Shown: piece by piece, positions 34,975 through 44,068 of the stretch
Layout of the letters: every line of letters starts with the position of its first letter
Position numbering within the stretch: position 1 is the stretch's first letter
NCBI GenBank assembly: GCA_963812795.1
Contig: CAWEWG010000007.1
Span: 558,001-622,000, forward strand
DNA length: 64,000 nucleotides
Source of the DNA: Hyphomicrobium_A sp963812795
GTDB taxonomy: Bacteria; Pseudomonadota; Alphaproteobacteria; Rhizobiales; Hyphomicrobiaceae
Direction of reading: 5' to 3'
Notes under the pieces: generated by a model
The model's database searches: none
Seen by the model: the letters and a program-made list of their open reading frames with translations, nothing else
Told to the model about the DNA's origin: nothing
Program-made: the position numbers and the translations under genes

Positions 34975-35859
34975 ATGCCGCAGAGCGAAGGAGTGGCGCC
35001 CGCGGCGGAGCCGTGTGGCCACAACCATGGTCATGCCTGCTCGCATCAGCACGGGCATGGGCAGACGGCCGCGCAGGTCGATCCGACGGCGCTGATCTCG
35101 GCGCGCGGCATTTGTATTTCGCGCCACGGCCGTGACCTGCTGCTCGACGTCGACCTCGACATCCGCGAACGCGAGATCGTCACGCTGATCGGCCTCAACG
35201 GCGCCGGCAAGACGACGCTGGTGCGCGTACTGCTGGGCCTCGAGAAGCCCGATCGCGGAATAGTGCATCGCCGCAAGGATCTGCGCATCGGCTACGTTCC
35301 GCAGCGCTTTGACAGCGACGCAGTCATCCCGATGACGGTTGAGCGTTTCCTGATGCTGGGAAGCAGCGCCGGCGCCCGCTCCATTGCCGAGGTTCTGGCT
35401 CACGTCGACGCCGAATCCGTCCGCGGTCAGCAGCTCGGCGAGCTGTCGGGCGGCGAGCTGCAGCGCGTTCTGCTGGCGCGCGCACTGTTACGCCAACCGA
35501 ACCTCCTGGTTCTCGACGAACCGGTGCAGGGCGTCGACTACACGGGCGAGGCGGATCTCTACAACCTTATCGCCCGGCTGCGCGACGAGACCGGCTTCGG
35601 TGTCCTGCTCGTCTCCCACGATCTGCACATCGTCATGGCGCGCTCCGACCGCGTCGTCTGTCTCAACCGTCACGTCTGCTGCTCGGGCGTGCCGGAGACG
35701 GTGGCGCAGCATCCCGCCTATGGACGGCTGTTCGGGTCCGAAGCGGCACGCGCCTTTGCGGTCTATCGGCATCATCACGATCACAGCCACGACCTCGCCG
35801 GCGTGCCCCATCCGGTGCCCGGCGCGGCCGTCGAAGATCCGGCACGCGGAGACAAATAA
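34975..35859 (+). CDS. znuC: Zinc ABC transporter ATP-binding protein with His-rich ends
   Basis: A 294-residue ABC ATPase that powers zinc import at the inner membrane. Walker A (GLNGAGKTT), Q loop (YVPQRF), signature (LSGGELQRV), Walker B (LLVLDEPVQG) and H loop (LVSHDLH) are all present. Unusually, both ends are His-rich: CGHNHGHACSHQHGHG at residues 14-29 and YRHHHDHSHD near the C-terminus. These look like metal-binding tails. Seven bases after zur and directly joined to znuB, so one operon. Confidence 0.95.
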   Translation: MPQSEGVAPAAEPCGHNHGHACSHQHGHGQTAAQVDPTALISARGICISRHGRDLLLDVDLDIREREIVTLIGLNGAGKTTLVRVLLGLEKPDRGIVHRRKDLRIGYVPQRFDSDAVIPMTVERFLMLGSSAGARSIAEVLAHVDAESVRGQQLGELSGGELQRVLLARALLRQPNLLVLDEPVQGVDYTGEADLYNLIARLRDETGFGVLLVSHDLHIVMARSDRVVCLNRHVCCSGVPETVAQHPAYGRLFGSEAARAFAVYRHHHDHSHDLAGVPHPVPGAAVEDPARGDK

Positions 35860-36669
35860 GTGTTCGAGCCGTTCTTCGTCCGCGCGCTCGTCGCCAGCCT
35901 CGGGCTCGCTGCGGTTGCGGCGCCCCTCGGCTGTTTCGTCGTCTGGCAGCGCCTGGCCTACTTCGGGGAGACGGTCGCGCAGGCGGGGCTCATCGGCGTG
36001 GCGCTGGGCCTTGCCTTGCAAATGGACGTCACGTGGGGCGTCCTCATCGTCGCTCTCGCCGTGGCTGCTCTGCTTCTATGGTTCGGGCGACAGAAGCTCG
36101 TGGCGCTCAATTCCGTCCTCGGGCTTCTGCATCACGCCGCGCTGGCAGCCGGCGTCATCGCCACCTCGATGATCAAAGGCGCGCCTGTCGATCTGACCGG
36201 CTTCCTGTTCGGCGACGTGTTCGCCGTCACCGGCACCGACGTCGCCATCATTTTCGTCGGCGGCGCCGCCGTGCTCGCTGTCGTCGCCTGGCTGTGGCAG
36301 CCGCTTCTACGCCTTGCCGTGCACGAGGAGCTGGCGGCCGCCGAAGGCGTCGACCGGGAGATGGTGCGCACCGTCTTCATCGTGCTGCTCGCCGTCACAA
36401 TTGCCGTCGCCATGAAGATCGTCGGCATTCTGCTGGTCATGGCTTTCCTGGTCGTGCCTGCCGTCGCCGCCCGTCCGCTGGCGCGCACGCCCGAGCGCAT
36501 GGTGCTGTTAACCGCCCTGATCGCCGCTGTAAGCGTCGTCGCCGGCCTGTGGCTGTCGGCCACAGTCGATAGCCCCGGCGGCCCGTCGGTGGTCATCGTC
36601 ATGTCGGTGCTGGCCGGGCTATCCTTGACCTGGGCCGCATTTGGCCGACCGGGTGCGTGGCTGCGGTAG
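35860..36669 (+). CDS. znuB: Zinc ABC transporter permease
   Basis: A 269-residue ABC-3 family permease with about eight membrane segments. It opens with FFVRALVASLGLAAVAAPLGCFVVWQRLAYFGE and contains the conserved coupling-loop region around EGVDREMVRT. GTG 35860 immediately follows the znuC stop. The matching zinc-binding protein gene (znuA) is not in the window. Confidence 0.95.
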   Translation: MFEPFFVRALVASLGLAAVAAPLGCFVVWQRLAYFGETVAQAGLIGVALGLALQMDVTWGVLIVALAVAALLLWFGRQKLVALNSVLGLLHHAALAAGVIATSMIKGAPVDLTGFLFGDVFAVTGTDVAIIFVGGAAVLAVVAWLWQPLLRLAVHEELAAAEGVDREMVRTVFIVLLAVTIAVAMKIVGILLVMAFLVVPAVAARPLARTPERMVLLTALIAAVSVVAGLWLSATVDSPGGPSVVIVMSVLAGLSLTWAAFGRPGAWLR

Positions 36670-36734
36670 CCCAAAGGGGCACGCCGTCCTCTGGCCAAGA
36701 TGCGGGCGCTGGATTAGGTAGACGATTGGTGCCA

Positions 36735-38036
36735 ATGGCGGAAATGGGAGCCATGCCGGCTTCGACAACGGATCTCATCGCCTCGAGGCGCCAGTCTCAG
36801 CTCGTGCGCGTCGCGGGCGTGGAGGTTGGCGGCGGTGCTCCTGTCGTCGTGCAGTCGATGACCAATACCGACACCGCCGATGTCGACGCGACTGTCACCC
36901 AGGTCGCGGCTCTGGCTCGCGCCGGCTCCGAACTCGTCCGCATCACCGTCGACCGCGACGAGGCGGCGAAGGCCGTACCGCACATCCGCGACCGCCTTGC
37001 GCAACGTGGCATCGTCGCGCCGCTGGTCGGCGACTTCCATTACAACGGCCACACGCTGCTCGCCGACAACCCGGCCGCTGCCGAAGCGCTGGCCAAGTAC
37101 CGCATCAATCCCGGCAACGTCGGCTTCAAGGACAAGAAGGATCGCCAGTTCGCCGCCATCGTCGATACGGCGCTGCGCTGGAAGAAGCCGGTGCGCATCG
37201 GCGTCAACTGGGGCTCGCTCGACCAGGAGCTGCTGACGCGGCTGATGGACGAGAACGCGCGCTCGAATGCGCCGAAGGATGCGCGCGCCGTGATGCACGA
37301 GGCGATCGTGCAATCGGCGCTCATCTCCGCGCAGCGCGCCGAGGAGCTGGGACTCACCGCCAACGACATTATTCTCTCGGCCAAGGTCTCGGCGGTGCAG
37401 GACCTCGTCAGCGTCTACACCATGCTGGCGTCGCGCAGCCAATACGCGCTGCACGTCGGACTGACCGAGGCCGGCATGGGCTCGAAAGGCATCGTTGCGT
37501 CCACCGCCGGCATCGGCCTCCTGCTGCAGGCCGGCATCGGCGACACCATCCGCGTTTCGCTGACGCCCGAACCCGGCGGCGACCGTGCGCTCGAAGTCAT
37601 GGTGGCGCAGCAGATCCTGCAGTCGATGGGCCTGCGCTCGTTCATGCCCGTCGTCACTGCCTGCCCCGGGTGCGGACGCACCACCTCCACCGTGTTCCAG
37701 GAGCTGGCCAAGAATGTGCAGGACATGATCAGCGAGCGGATGCCGGAGTGGCGGCGCCGCTACCCCGGCGTCGAGACGCTGAACTTCGCGGTCATGGGCT
37801 GCATCGTCAACGGACCGGGCGAATCAAAGCAGGCGGATATCGGCATCTCCCTTCCCGGCACCGGTGAAGCCCCCGCAGCGCCGGTGTTCATGGACGGAAA
37901 GAAGCTGACAACTCTGCGCGGCCCGAACATTGCCGCTGAATTCCAGCAAATCGTGGAGGACTATATCGAGCGTCGATTCGGTGGGTCTGCCGCGACTCCC
38001 GATCCAGTCCCTGCGCACGAAAGTCACACGGCCTGA
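36735..38036 (+). CDS. ispG: 4-hydroxy-3-methylbut-2-enyl-diphosphate synthase
   Basis: A 433-residue IspG, which makes HMBPP in the MEP isoprenoid pathway with a [4Fe-4S] cluster. The TIM-barrel part carries VQSMTNTDTADVDATV, VADFHY-like GDFHYNGH and YRINPGNVGFKDKKDRQF. The cluster ligands are in TACPGCGRTTS and NFAVMGCIVNGPGESK. The start is unclear: ATG 36735 is chosen, while ATG 36753 has GGGAG only two bases upstream and an upstream frame extends to 36657. It follows znuB by 65 bases but is functionally unrelated. Confidence 0.96.
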   Translation: MAEMGAMPASTTDLIASRRQSQLVRVAGVEVGGGAPVVVQSMTNTDTADVDATVTQVAALARAGSELVRITVDRDEAAKAVPHIRDRLAQRGIVAPLVGDFHYNGHTLLADNPAAAEALAKYRINPGNVGFKDKKDRQFAAIVDTALRWKKPVRIGVNWGSLDQELLTRLMDENARSNAPKDARAVMHEAIVQSALISAQRAEELGLTANDIILSAKVSAVQDLVSVYTMLASRSQYALHVGLTEAGMGSKGIVASTAGIGLLLQAGIGDTIRVSLTPEPGGDRALEVMVAQQILQSMGLRSFMPVVTACPGCGRTTSTVFQELAKNVQDMISERMPEWRRRYPGVETLNFAVMGCIVNGPGESKQADIGISLPGTGEAPAAPVFMDGKKLTTLRGPNIAAEFQQIVEDYIERRFGGSAATPDPVPAHESHTA

Positions 38037-38067
38037 GGCGCGGCCGCAGCACTTTGGGGGAACGATA

Positions 38068-38580
38068 ATGACGACAACAACAATGCTCGCCCCGCGCTCA
38101 TTGATTTCTTGGCTCTCGGCCGGGGCAGCGCTGTTGCTGTTGGCAGGATGCTCCGGATCATCGCTGCCTGACACCGATCGCGTGTTCCTCTCTGCCGCCG
38201 GCGGTTGGGATCGCAATCGCGACGGCGTCGTCACGTGCGACGAATGGAAGGCCTATGCCGCCGAGCTGTTCGACAGCGTCGATGCGAACCGCGACGGTGT
38301 GCTCGACCGTCCGGAATACGCCAAGCTCATCTCCACCGATCGCATGTTCGAGACCGTCGAGTTCAGCTATTACGACGCCAACGGCGACGGCAAAGTCGCG
38401 CGCACCGAGTTTATCGACAAGCCGAACCGCGCCTTCGCTCTGCTCGACAAGAACAATGAGTGCAAGCTGACGGCGAACCAGACGGCTGGCGCGCGCGCAC
38501 ACTCCGAGCAGATCTACAATTCGAAGAAGCCGGAGTCGGGTGACCCACGCGAGAAGAAGACGCCGGGCTTGCCGAACTAG
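38068..38580 (+). CDS. Lipoprotein with EF-hand calcium-binding repeats
   Basis: A 170-residue protein with a lipobox (LLLLAGC, Cys28), so it should be lipid-anchored. Three clear EF-hand loops follow (DRNRDGVVTCDEW, DANRDGVLDRPEY, DANGDGKVARTEF) and a fourth, degenerate one (DKNNECKLTANQT). It probably binds calcium in the periplasm. GGGGG lies upstream of ATG 38068. It follows ispG by 31 bases and precedes a good terminator. Confidence 0.88.
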   Translation: MTTTTMLAPRSLISWLSAGAALLLLAGCSGSSLPDTDRVFLSAAGGWDRNRDGVVTCDEWKAYAAELFDSVDANRDGVLDRPEYAKLISTDRMFETVEFSYYDANGDGKVARTEFIDKPNRAFALLDKNNECKLTANQTAGARAHSEQIYNSKKPESGDPREKKTPGLPN

Positions 38581-38616
38581 CGGCGGTCGCCCCATTCACT
38601 CCTTTATTTGGTCCCC

Positions 38617-38656
38617 GCACCGCCAAGCTTAGGCCATTGGCGGTGCCTAGCTTTTT
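38617..38656 (+). terminator. Rho-independent terminator after the EF-hand gene
   Basis: GCACCGCCA and TGGCGGTGC form a perfect 9-bp stem with a 12-base loop, followed by CTAGCTTTTT. It lies 37 bases after the stop. Confidence 0.88.
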
Positions 38657-38742
38657 GGTCACACCCGCTCGCCAGCCTGGGAACTCCGCAAGGAGACCCC
38701 GCGTTAGGCGCTCAGGAACCAGACCAAACGGGGATACTCGCC

Positions 38743-39456
38743 ATGAAAAGACTGATGTTTGCCGGCGTCATCGCCGGTGCGTGGTCGAGCTGCGCGCTTG
38801 CCGCGGACCTCGGTCCCTACAACCCACCGCCGCGTTATGAGCCAGTGTATGAGCCGGTGCGCGATCACGGGTACAATTGGCAGGGTCTCTATCTAGGCGT
38901 CAACGCCGGCTACGGCTGGGGCAGCGACAACGCCTCGACGTTCGTCGGTCCCGCTACGGCTTCAGGTAGCGTCAGTCCGGACGGTTGGTTTGGCGGCGGA
39001 CAGATCGGCTACAACGCGCAGTTCAATGCGCTGGTGCTCGGTCTCGAAGCCGATCTGCAAGGCGCCGACATCAGCGATACCACAGCGCTCGCCGGTGGCG
39101 GCGCGTTCACGCAGGCGACGACTGACATCGAGTGGTTCTCCACCCTGCGCGGCCGCATCGGCTACGCTGCCGGTCCCGCGCTGCTGTACGTCACGGGCGG
39201 CTGGGCATTCGCCGACGTCAACACCAGCGTGGCGCAGACCACGGGCGGCGGCTCGGTAGCCATGAGCAACGATGACATCAAGTCCGGCTACACGCTGGGC
39301 GGCGGTGTCGAGTGGGCCTTCGCCCCCAACTGGTCGCTGAAGTCCGAATACCTGTACGTCGATCTCGGCGAGGAGAGTTTCAGCACGCCCGTCGGCACGT
39401 ACACGACCGAGACCGATTTCCACACGGCTCGGGTCGGCCTCAACTACCGCTTCTGA
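38743..39456 (+). CDS. Outer membrane beta-barrel protein (Omp25/Omp31-like)
   Basis: A 237-residue outer membrane protein. A signal peptide (MKRLMFAGVIAGAWSSCALA-AD) precedes a Pro/Tyr-rich linker (YNPPPRYEPVYEPV) and an eight-stranded barrel with WQGLYLGVNAGYGWG, GGQIGYNAQ, STLRGRIGYAAGPALLYVTGG and YTLGGGVEWAF. It ends with Phe after alternating hydrophobic residues (ARVGLNYRF), the barrel-assembly signal. This is the immunodominant OMP type common in Hyphomicrobiales. Monocistronic, with terminators on both sides. Confidence 0.93.
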   Translation: MKRLMFAGVIAGAWSSCALAADLGPYNPPPRYEPVYEPVRDHGYNWQGLYLGVNAGYGWGSDNASTFVGPATASGSVSPDGWFGGGQIGYNAQFNALVLGLEADLQGADISDTTALAGGGAFTQATTDIEWFSTLRGRIGYAAGPALLYVTGGWAFADVNTSVAQTTGGGSVAMSNDDIKSGYTLGGGVEWAFAPNWSLKSEYLYVDLGEESFSTPVGTYTTETDFHTARVGLNYRF

Positions 39457-39477
39457 TCACGTCCGTTCGACGATTAG

Positions 39478-39516
39478 CGAAGGCGTCCTCGCGCAAGCGA
39501 GCGGCGCCTTCGGCTT
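39478..39516. terminator. Hairpin terminator between convergent OMP and ispA genes
   Basis: CGAAGGCG and CGCCTTCG form an 8-bp stem with a 19-base loop that contains a further small hairpin, followed by GCTTTTCTT on the plus strand. It serves the OMP gene and may act on ispA too. Confidence 0.65.
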
Positions 39517-39526
39517 TTCTTGCGGC

Positions 39527-40426
39527 TCAGTGCTCGCGGCTCGCTGCGAAATGCGCCGCCTCGATCAGTTCTGCGGCCTTGTCGCCGAAGCTCGTCAGCT
39601 CGCGTTCGGCATCGGCGATGGTCGCGGCAAGCTGCGCGCGCGCGGACTCGATGCCGATGATGCCGACAAGCGTTGCCTTGCCGGCGGCGCTGTCCTTGCC
39701 CGCCGCCTTGCCCATCGCCCGCGCGTCGCCTTCCGCGTCGAGCAGGTCGTCGGCGATCTGAAAGGCGAGGCCGAGATTTTCCCCGTACCGCCGCAGAGCC
39801 ACGCGCTGCGTGTCGCTCGCGCGCCCGAGCACCGCGCCCGCCTCGCACGCCGCGGCAATCAGCGCGCCCGTCTTCAAGGCCTGCAGCCGCCGCACGTGCG
39901 CCTCCGACATGCCGCTCGGCTCGCCGTGCTTCTCCGCCTCGAGGTCGAACATCTGCCCCAGCACCATGCCGCGCCCGCCGGCAGCCTGTGCGAGCAGCCG
40001 CGTCAGCTCGGTGCGCACGCCGGGATCAGCGTGGGTTCGCTTGCTGGCCATGATCTCGAATGCGAGCGTCAGCAACGCGTCGCCGGCGAGGATCGCCGTC
40101 CACTCGTCGAATGCCTTGTGCAGCGTCGGCCGGCCACGCCGCATGTCGTCATTGTCCATCGACGGCAGGTCGTCGTGCGCGAGCGAATAGCAGTGCACGC
40201 ATTCGAACGCCGCGGCGGCATCGCGCGCCGCATCCGCCGGCACGTCGAACAGCCCCGCGCACTCGATGACCAGGAACGGGCGAAAACGCTTGCCACCGCC
40301 GAGCAGCGCGTAGCGCATGGCGGCGCCGAGGCGGCTGCCCTCTTCTGGCCCGCATTCGCCAAGTAATTCAGTGAGGCGCTGCTCGGTGAGACCCGCGACG
40401 GCACCGAGCCTTTGCACGAACGTCAT
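39527..40426 (-). CDS. ispA: Polyprenyl synthetase, probably farnesyl diphosphate synthase
   Basis: A 299-residue prenyl elongating enzyme. The first aspartate-rich motif is HDDLPSMDND (about residues 84-93) and the second is IADDLLDAEGD (about 223); GGKRFRPFLVIE and GRGMVLGQMFDLE are also typical. The short C-terminal region and residues before the first motif fit FPP/GPP synthase (IspA) more than long-chain enzymes, but chain length is not certain. Divergent from mtgA with about 90 bases between them. With ispG it supplies isoprenoids. Confidence 0.93.
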   Translation of the reverse strand: MTFVQRLGAVAGLTEQRLTELLGECGPEEGSRLGAAMRYALLGGGKRFRPFLVIECAGLFDVPADAARDAAAAFECVHCYSLAHDDLPSMDNDDMRRGRPTLHKAFDEWTAILAGDALLTLAFEIMASKRTHADPGVRTELTRLLAQAAGGRGMVLGQMFDLEAEKHGEPSGMSEAHVRRLQALKTGALIAAACEAGAVLGRASDTQRVALRRYGENLGLAFQIADDLLDAEGDARAMGKAAGKDSAAGKATLVGIIGIESARAQLAATIADAERELTSFGDKAAELIEAAHFAASREH

Positions 40427-40516
40427 TTCGGATTACCTAGTAGCCCCGGCCGGCCCGCCCCTTTTGAGCGGGCGACAAGCGCTGCGGATATAGCACCCAG
40501 GCGACGCAAGCACAGT

Positions 40517-42182
40517 ATGCAAAGGTCCGATCATCCACGGCCGGCGGGCGCCGATGCGGCCGCAAATTCCGACCCGCAGAAGCCAGCGGCCGAGAGCCCA
40601 TTGCCGGAGCCGGACGCCGAAGCGTTTGTCGAGGCCGAGCCCGAGGCGACCGAGCGCACGCACTTCGAGGAATTGGAGCGCGAGACGACGCAGCCGGTGC
40701 GCCGCTACTTCGAGCCAAGGCGAGGGACCGAATTCACGCCAGCGGACCTCGGCCACGCCGTCGACTATGAGGTACCGGTCGAGGGGGTCGCGCTGCCCGC
40801 GTCCGATGCGGAACCGCCGCAAGCGGAGGCCGCTCCGCTCGAGCCGTGGCCGGATCCGCTGCCGGCGACGTCAGAGAGCGAAAGCGAACAGCACGTCGCC
40901 GAACCTACGATCGAGGAATCTCCTGTTGCCGCCGGTGAAGAGGAGCCCGCCCCCGAGAGCTTCGCCGATCCGGTCGCGTTTGAGCCCTTCCCGGCGAGCG
41001 AACCGGAGGTCACTGCTCCGGCATATGAAGAGCCGGAGCCGCCGCAGCCGGCACCGGCCCACGCGTTCGAGCCGTCGCCCTTTGCAGTGCCGGCGCCGCG
41101 CGCTGTCCCACCGCCGTCATTCGCGCCGCAGCACGTCGAGCCGGCGCATTTTGAACCGTGGCCCGAGCAGCCCGAGCCTACCGCGCCGGCTTCCTACGAG
41201 TCGCACACGCCAGAGCCCGTTGCGCAGTCATCCCCGCCAGGAGGCTGAGGCGCCTGCCTCCGCCTATGCCGAACCCAAATGGCGCGAGCCAGTACGCGAG
41301 CCTGAGCCCGAGCCGCAGCGCGCGCCCGCGCCTCCTCCCGAACCACCGCCAGCAACGTTGCACCACGATGTCGCCGCCGCCTGGTCACCGACGCCAACCC
41401 TTCGGCGCGAGCCGACGTTCGCGCGCGCCGAGCCGGCTTGGCAGCCCGAAACGGCAACCGCGCCCGCTCCGCCACTCGAGCCCACAGCGCGCGACCAACG
41501 CGACCTCTTCCGCCGCGTTGTGCGCGTTGCCGTGCTCGTATTCTGCGGATGGCTCATCGCCGTCATGCTGCTCATCGTCGCCTACCGCTTCATCAACCCG
41601 CCGTTCTCGATGCTGATGGCACAGCAGTTCCTCACCGGCACGGCGATCCATAAGCAATGGGTGCCGATCGAGCGCATCTCGCCCAATCTCACGCGCGCGG
41701 TGATCGTCGCCGAGGACGGCCGCTTCTGCGACCACTGGGGTGTCGACTTCGTCGAGGCGGCGAACGCTATCCGCCGCGCATCCGATGGGTATCCGCGCGG
41801 CGCCAGCACCATCACCATGCAGGTGGCGAAGAACCTCTTCCTGGTGAATACGAAGAGCTACCTGCGCAAGATGGTCGAGATCCCGCTCACCTTCGCCATC
41901 GAGCTGGCGTGGCCGAAGTGGCGCATTCTCGAGATCTACTTGAACGTCGTCGAATGGGGTCCGGGCGTATTCGGCGCCGAGGCTGCGTCCCAAGCGCACT
42001 TCGGCCGCTCGGCCGCCGGTCTTACGGCCCGCCAGGCGGCCCAGCTAGCCGTCAGCCTGCCCAACCCGATCGTACGCGATGCCGGCAGCCCGGGGCCGCG
42101 AACTGCCCACCGGGCGTCGGTTATCCAGGCCCGGGCCGCCCGCACCCGCGAGGCGTCGGCCTGCGTCGATGGCTCCCGTTAA
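40517..42182 (+). pseudogene. mtgA: Monofunctional peptidoglycan glycosyltransferase with Pro/Glu-rich N-terminus, one-base frameshift
   Basis: From ATG 40517 comes an unusually long, disordered Pro/Glu/Ala-rich cytoplasmic region of about 300 residues (EPDAEAFVEAEPEATERTHF and similar). One membrane segment (VAVLVFCGWLIAVMLLIVAYRF) and the glycosyltransferase domain follow, with the catalytic Glu in VIVAEDGRFCDHWG and RGASTITMQVAKNLFL. At about 41232, in a run of four C, the frame shifts and meets TGA; removing one C gives SSRQEAEAPASAYAEP and a protein of about 555 residues. The C-terminal domain is intact, so a sequence error or a recent lesion is likely. Between ispA and rpmF. Confidence 0.82.
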
Positions 42183-42372
42183 GCCACGCCTAGGCTCTGG
42201 AACTCCCGTCGGAATGTAGTATAAGGCCCCCCATGTGACCCCGGCGCGGATTGCCGTGCAGGGCGTCTACAGAGAAATGAGCTTCCAACAGCCGGATAGA
42301 CAGCGGGCTTGAGAAGGCCCGGGCGTGGCGCTTTTAGCCAGCATTATCCGGTCAAAGCACGGAGTTAGGACT

Positions 42373-42558
42373 ATGGCAGTTCCGCGCAAGAAAGTTTCGC
42401 GCATGAAGCAGGGCACGCGCCGCTCGCACGACGCGCTCGTCGCCCCGGCTTACGTCGAGGACAAGGAATCCGGCGAGCGTCGGCGTCCGCACCACATCGA
42501 CATGAAGACCGGCAAGTATCGCGGCCGGCAGATTCTCGAGCCCAAGGCCGACGTTTAA
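42373..42558 (+). CDS. rpmF: 50S ribosomal protein L32
   Basis: A 61-residue L32 of the alphaproteobacterial type: MAVPRKKVSRMKQGTRRSHD, then APAYVEDKESGERRRPHHID and GKYRGRQILEPK. It lacks zinc-binding Cys pairs. Preceded by GGAG and about 190 bases of non-coding sequence after mtgA, which hold its promoter. Confidence 0.97.
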   Translation: MAVPRKKVSRMKQGTRRSHDALVAPAYVEDKESGERRRPHHIDMKTGKYRGRQILEPKADV

Positions 42559-42586
42559 GGCACGGTTCTGCGACACCGGGTTGTCG

Positions 42587-42612
42587 AAGGGCGGTCGCAA
42601 GACCGCCCTTTC
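42587..42612 (+). terminator. Hairpin terminator after rpmF
   Basis: AAGGGCGGTC and GACCGCCCTT form a perfect 10-bp stem closed by GCAA, a stable tetraloop, 28 bases after rpmF. The T content after the stem is low. Confidence 0.75.
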
Positions 42613-42693
42613 GCCGTTGCAGCGGCAAGGCCCTCGTGGCAAAAACGCTGTGCCGAGGCCTGATCAGGCCGGCTGATATTGGGGGAACGCTAA

Positions 42694-43104
42694 ATGTCGC
42701 TCAGGTCGATCCCGTCTATCGTGATCGCGTTCTTGATCTACAACGCGGTTGTTTTCGCCTCGGGCAGCACGGATGTCCTGCAGAGCGCGCTGTTCGAGCT
42801 GCCGATGCTCAGCGGCGGCGTCTGGCGCTTCGAGGTCGGCGACCTCATCATCCTGCTGACGCTGTTCCTTTTGTTCGCCGAGCTCATCAAGTCGACTTAT
42901 ACGTCGGCCTCCTCGCTCGTCGATCACGGCCTGTCGATGGTCGTCTTCATCGCCTGCATCGTCGAGTTCCTGCTGGCCCCGCTGGCGGCCACCTCGACGT
43001 TCTTCCTCATCATGGTGGCGACCGCGATCGACGTCGTCGCCGGCTTCACCATCGGCATCCGCGTGGCCCGGCGCGACCTCGCCATCGGCGGCGGTCTGGA
43101 CTGA
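42694..43104 (+). CDS. Four-segment membrane protein of unknown function
   Basis: A 136-residue integral membrane protein with about four segments (IPSIVIAFLIYNAVVFAS, LIILLTLFLLFAELI, LSMVVFIACIVEFLLAP, TFFLIMVATAIDVVAGFTIG) and a short charged C-terminus. GGGGG precedes ATG 42694. Small membrane proteins beside rpmF and the PHA genes are common in this group; no function is known to me. Single gene with a hairpin after it. Confidence 0.7.
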   Translation: MSLRSIPSIVIAFLIYNAVVFASGSTDVLQSALFELPMLSGGVWRFEVGDLIILLTLFLLFAELIKSTYTSASSLVDHGLSMVVFIACIVEFLLAPLAATSTFFLIMVATAIDVVAGFTIGIRVARRDLAIGGGLD

Positions 43105-43136
43105 TCGGGCAGCTAGCTGCGTTGCACGAAAATAAA

Positions 43137-43162
43137 GGCGGTCGCATTCAGTTGCGGCCGCC
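43137..43162. terminator. Imperfect hairpin between convergent membrane gene and phaR
   Basis: GGCGG-T-CGCA pairs with TGCG-G-CCGCC around a 6-base loop, 33 bases after the membrane protein stop and 27 bases from the phaR stop. A shared terminator is plausible; the following sequence is only moderately T-rich. Confidence 0.5.
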
Positions 43163-43188
43163 TGAATTGTTTCGGGATATCGGTAAAG

Positions 43189-43833
43189 CTAGTCGCGATC
43201 CCCGGACAGCTTGTCGATCTTCTGCTGCATGTGCGCCAGTTGCGCTTTCAGCTCGCTGATCTCGTTCGGATCGGAAGGCTTCGCGTCGGCGACGGTCTTC
43301 TCGCCTTTGCCGCCGTCGGCGCGCTTGGCACCCGGCAGTCCCGTGAACGGGCTCCACATCGACAGGGCCTGCTCGAACATCTTCATGTTGTTGCGGGCGT
43401 GGTCTTGATAGACCTCGAATGCCGCCGCCGGATTTGAGAAGGCCGTCGCAAACTGCGCGCGAAACTTCTCCTGCTCCTTGACGAGGTTCTCGAGGCTGAA
43501 CTGCAGGTACCCCGGCACCATGCGACCGATGCTGTCATCGTAGAAGCGGATGAGCTGGCGGAGGAACGGAACCGGCAGCAGCGTCTGTCCGCCGACGCGG
43601 TTTTCCTGCTCGACGATGATCTGTGTCAGGACCGAGTGGGTGAGGTCGTCGCCCGTCTTGGCGTCGTAAACGACGAAGTCCCGATCGCCGCGCACCATGG
43701 TCGCCAGATCTTCCAGCGTCACGTAGGTGCTCGTCTCCGTATTATAGAGACGGCGATTGGCATATTTCTTTATGACAACCGCTTCTTTTCTCTCGGCCGG
43801 TTTCTCGGCAGGCGCGTCGGGTTTGTTGAGCAT
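43189..43833 (-). CDS. phaR: Polyhydroxyalkanoate synthesis repressor PhaR
   Basis: A 214-residue PhaR. The N-terminal PHB/PHA accumulation regulator DNA-binding domain is visible (VIKKYANRRLYNTETSTYVTLEDLATMVRG and FVVYDAKTGDDLTHSVLTQII), followed by the C-terminal regulator region with PFLRQLIRFYDDSIGRMVP and a coiled-coil tail. PhaR represses phasin and its own gene and binds PHB granules. Start ATG 43833; a GTG five codons upstream is possible. Divergent from phaA. Confidence 0.95.
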   Translation of the reverse strand: MLNKPDAPAEKPAERKEAVVIKKYANRRLYNTETSTYVTLEDLATMVRGDRDFVVYDAKTGDDLTHSVLTQIIVEQENRVGGQTLLPVPFLRQLIRFYDDSIGRMVPGYLQFSLENLVKEQEKFRAQFATAFSNPAAAFEVYQDHARNNMKMFEQALSMWSPFTGLPGAKRADGGKGEKTVADAKPSDPNEISELKAQLAHMQQKIDKLSGDRD

Positions 43834-43877
43834 TGCAGGAGCCGCCACAGCAGGGTTTTTGCAGTGCGGCAGCGTAA
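43834..43877. promoter_or_regulatory. GCA/TGC-rich stretch upstream of phaR, candidate PhaR site
   Basis: The bases just upstream of phaR contain repeated GCA/TGC triplets (TTGCAGG, CAGCAGG, TTTGCAGTGCGGCAGCG). PhaR of Paracoccus binds TGC-rich DNA upstream of its targets, so autoregulation here is plausible. The exact site is not proven. Confidence 0.35.
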
Positions 43878-44068
43878 CACACCCCCGCCTAAAGGTGCCA
43901 GCCGTTTGTGTTGACCGTTTCGGCCAGATAGCGCATTAGCTGGCGTGAAGCTTTAGCTTTGGTAACACGCCGTTAACAGCGTGGCCGGCCGGGGTCCGAC
44001 GACGGGCTTGAGCCGTGCGCGAGGGAACGGCTTTCAAAAAAAGCACGCGCTTGAGGAGGCGCCCCCCG

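Noticed and set aside
40903..41248. Reading the Pro/Glu-rich frame as a separate complete gene ending at 41248
   Set aside because: One base removed from a CCCC run joins it smoothly to the mtgA membrane and catalytic part, and no other start fits the latter.
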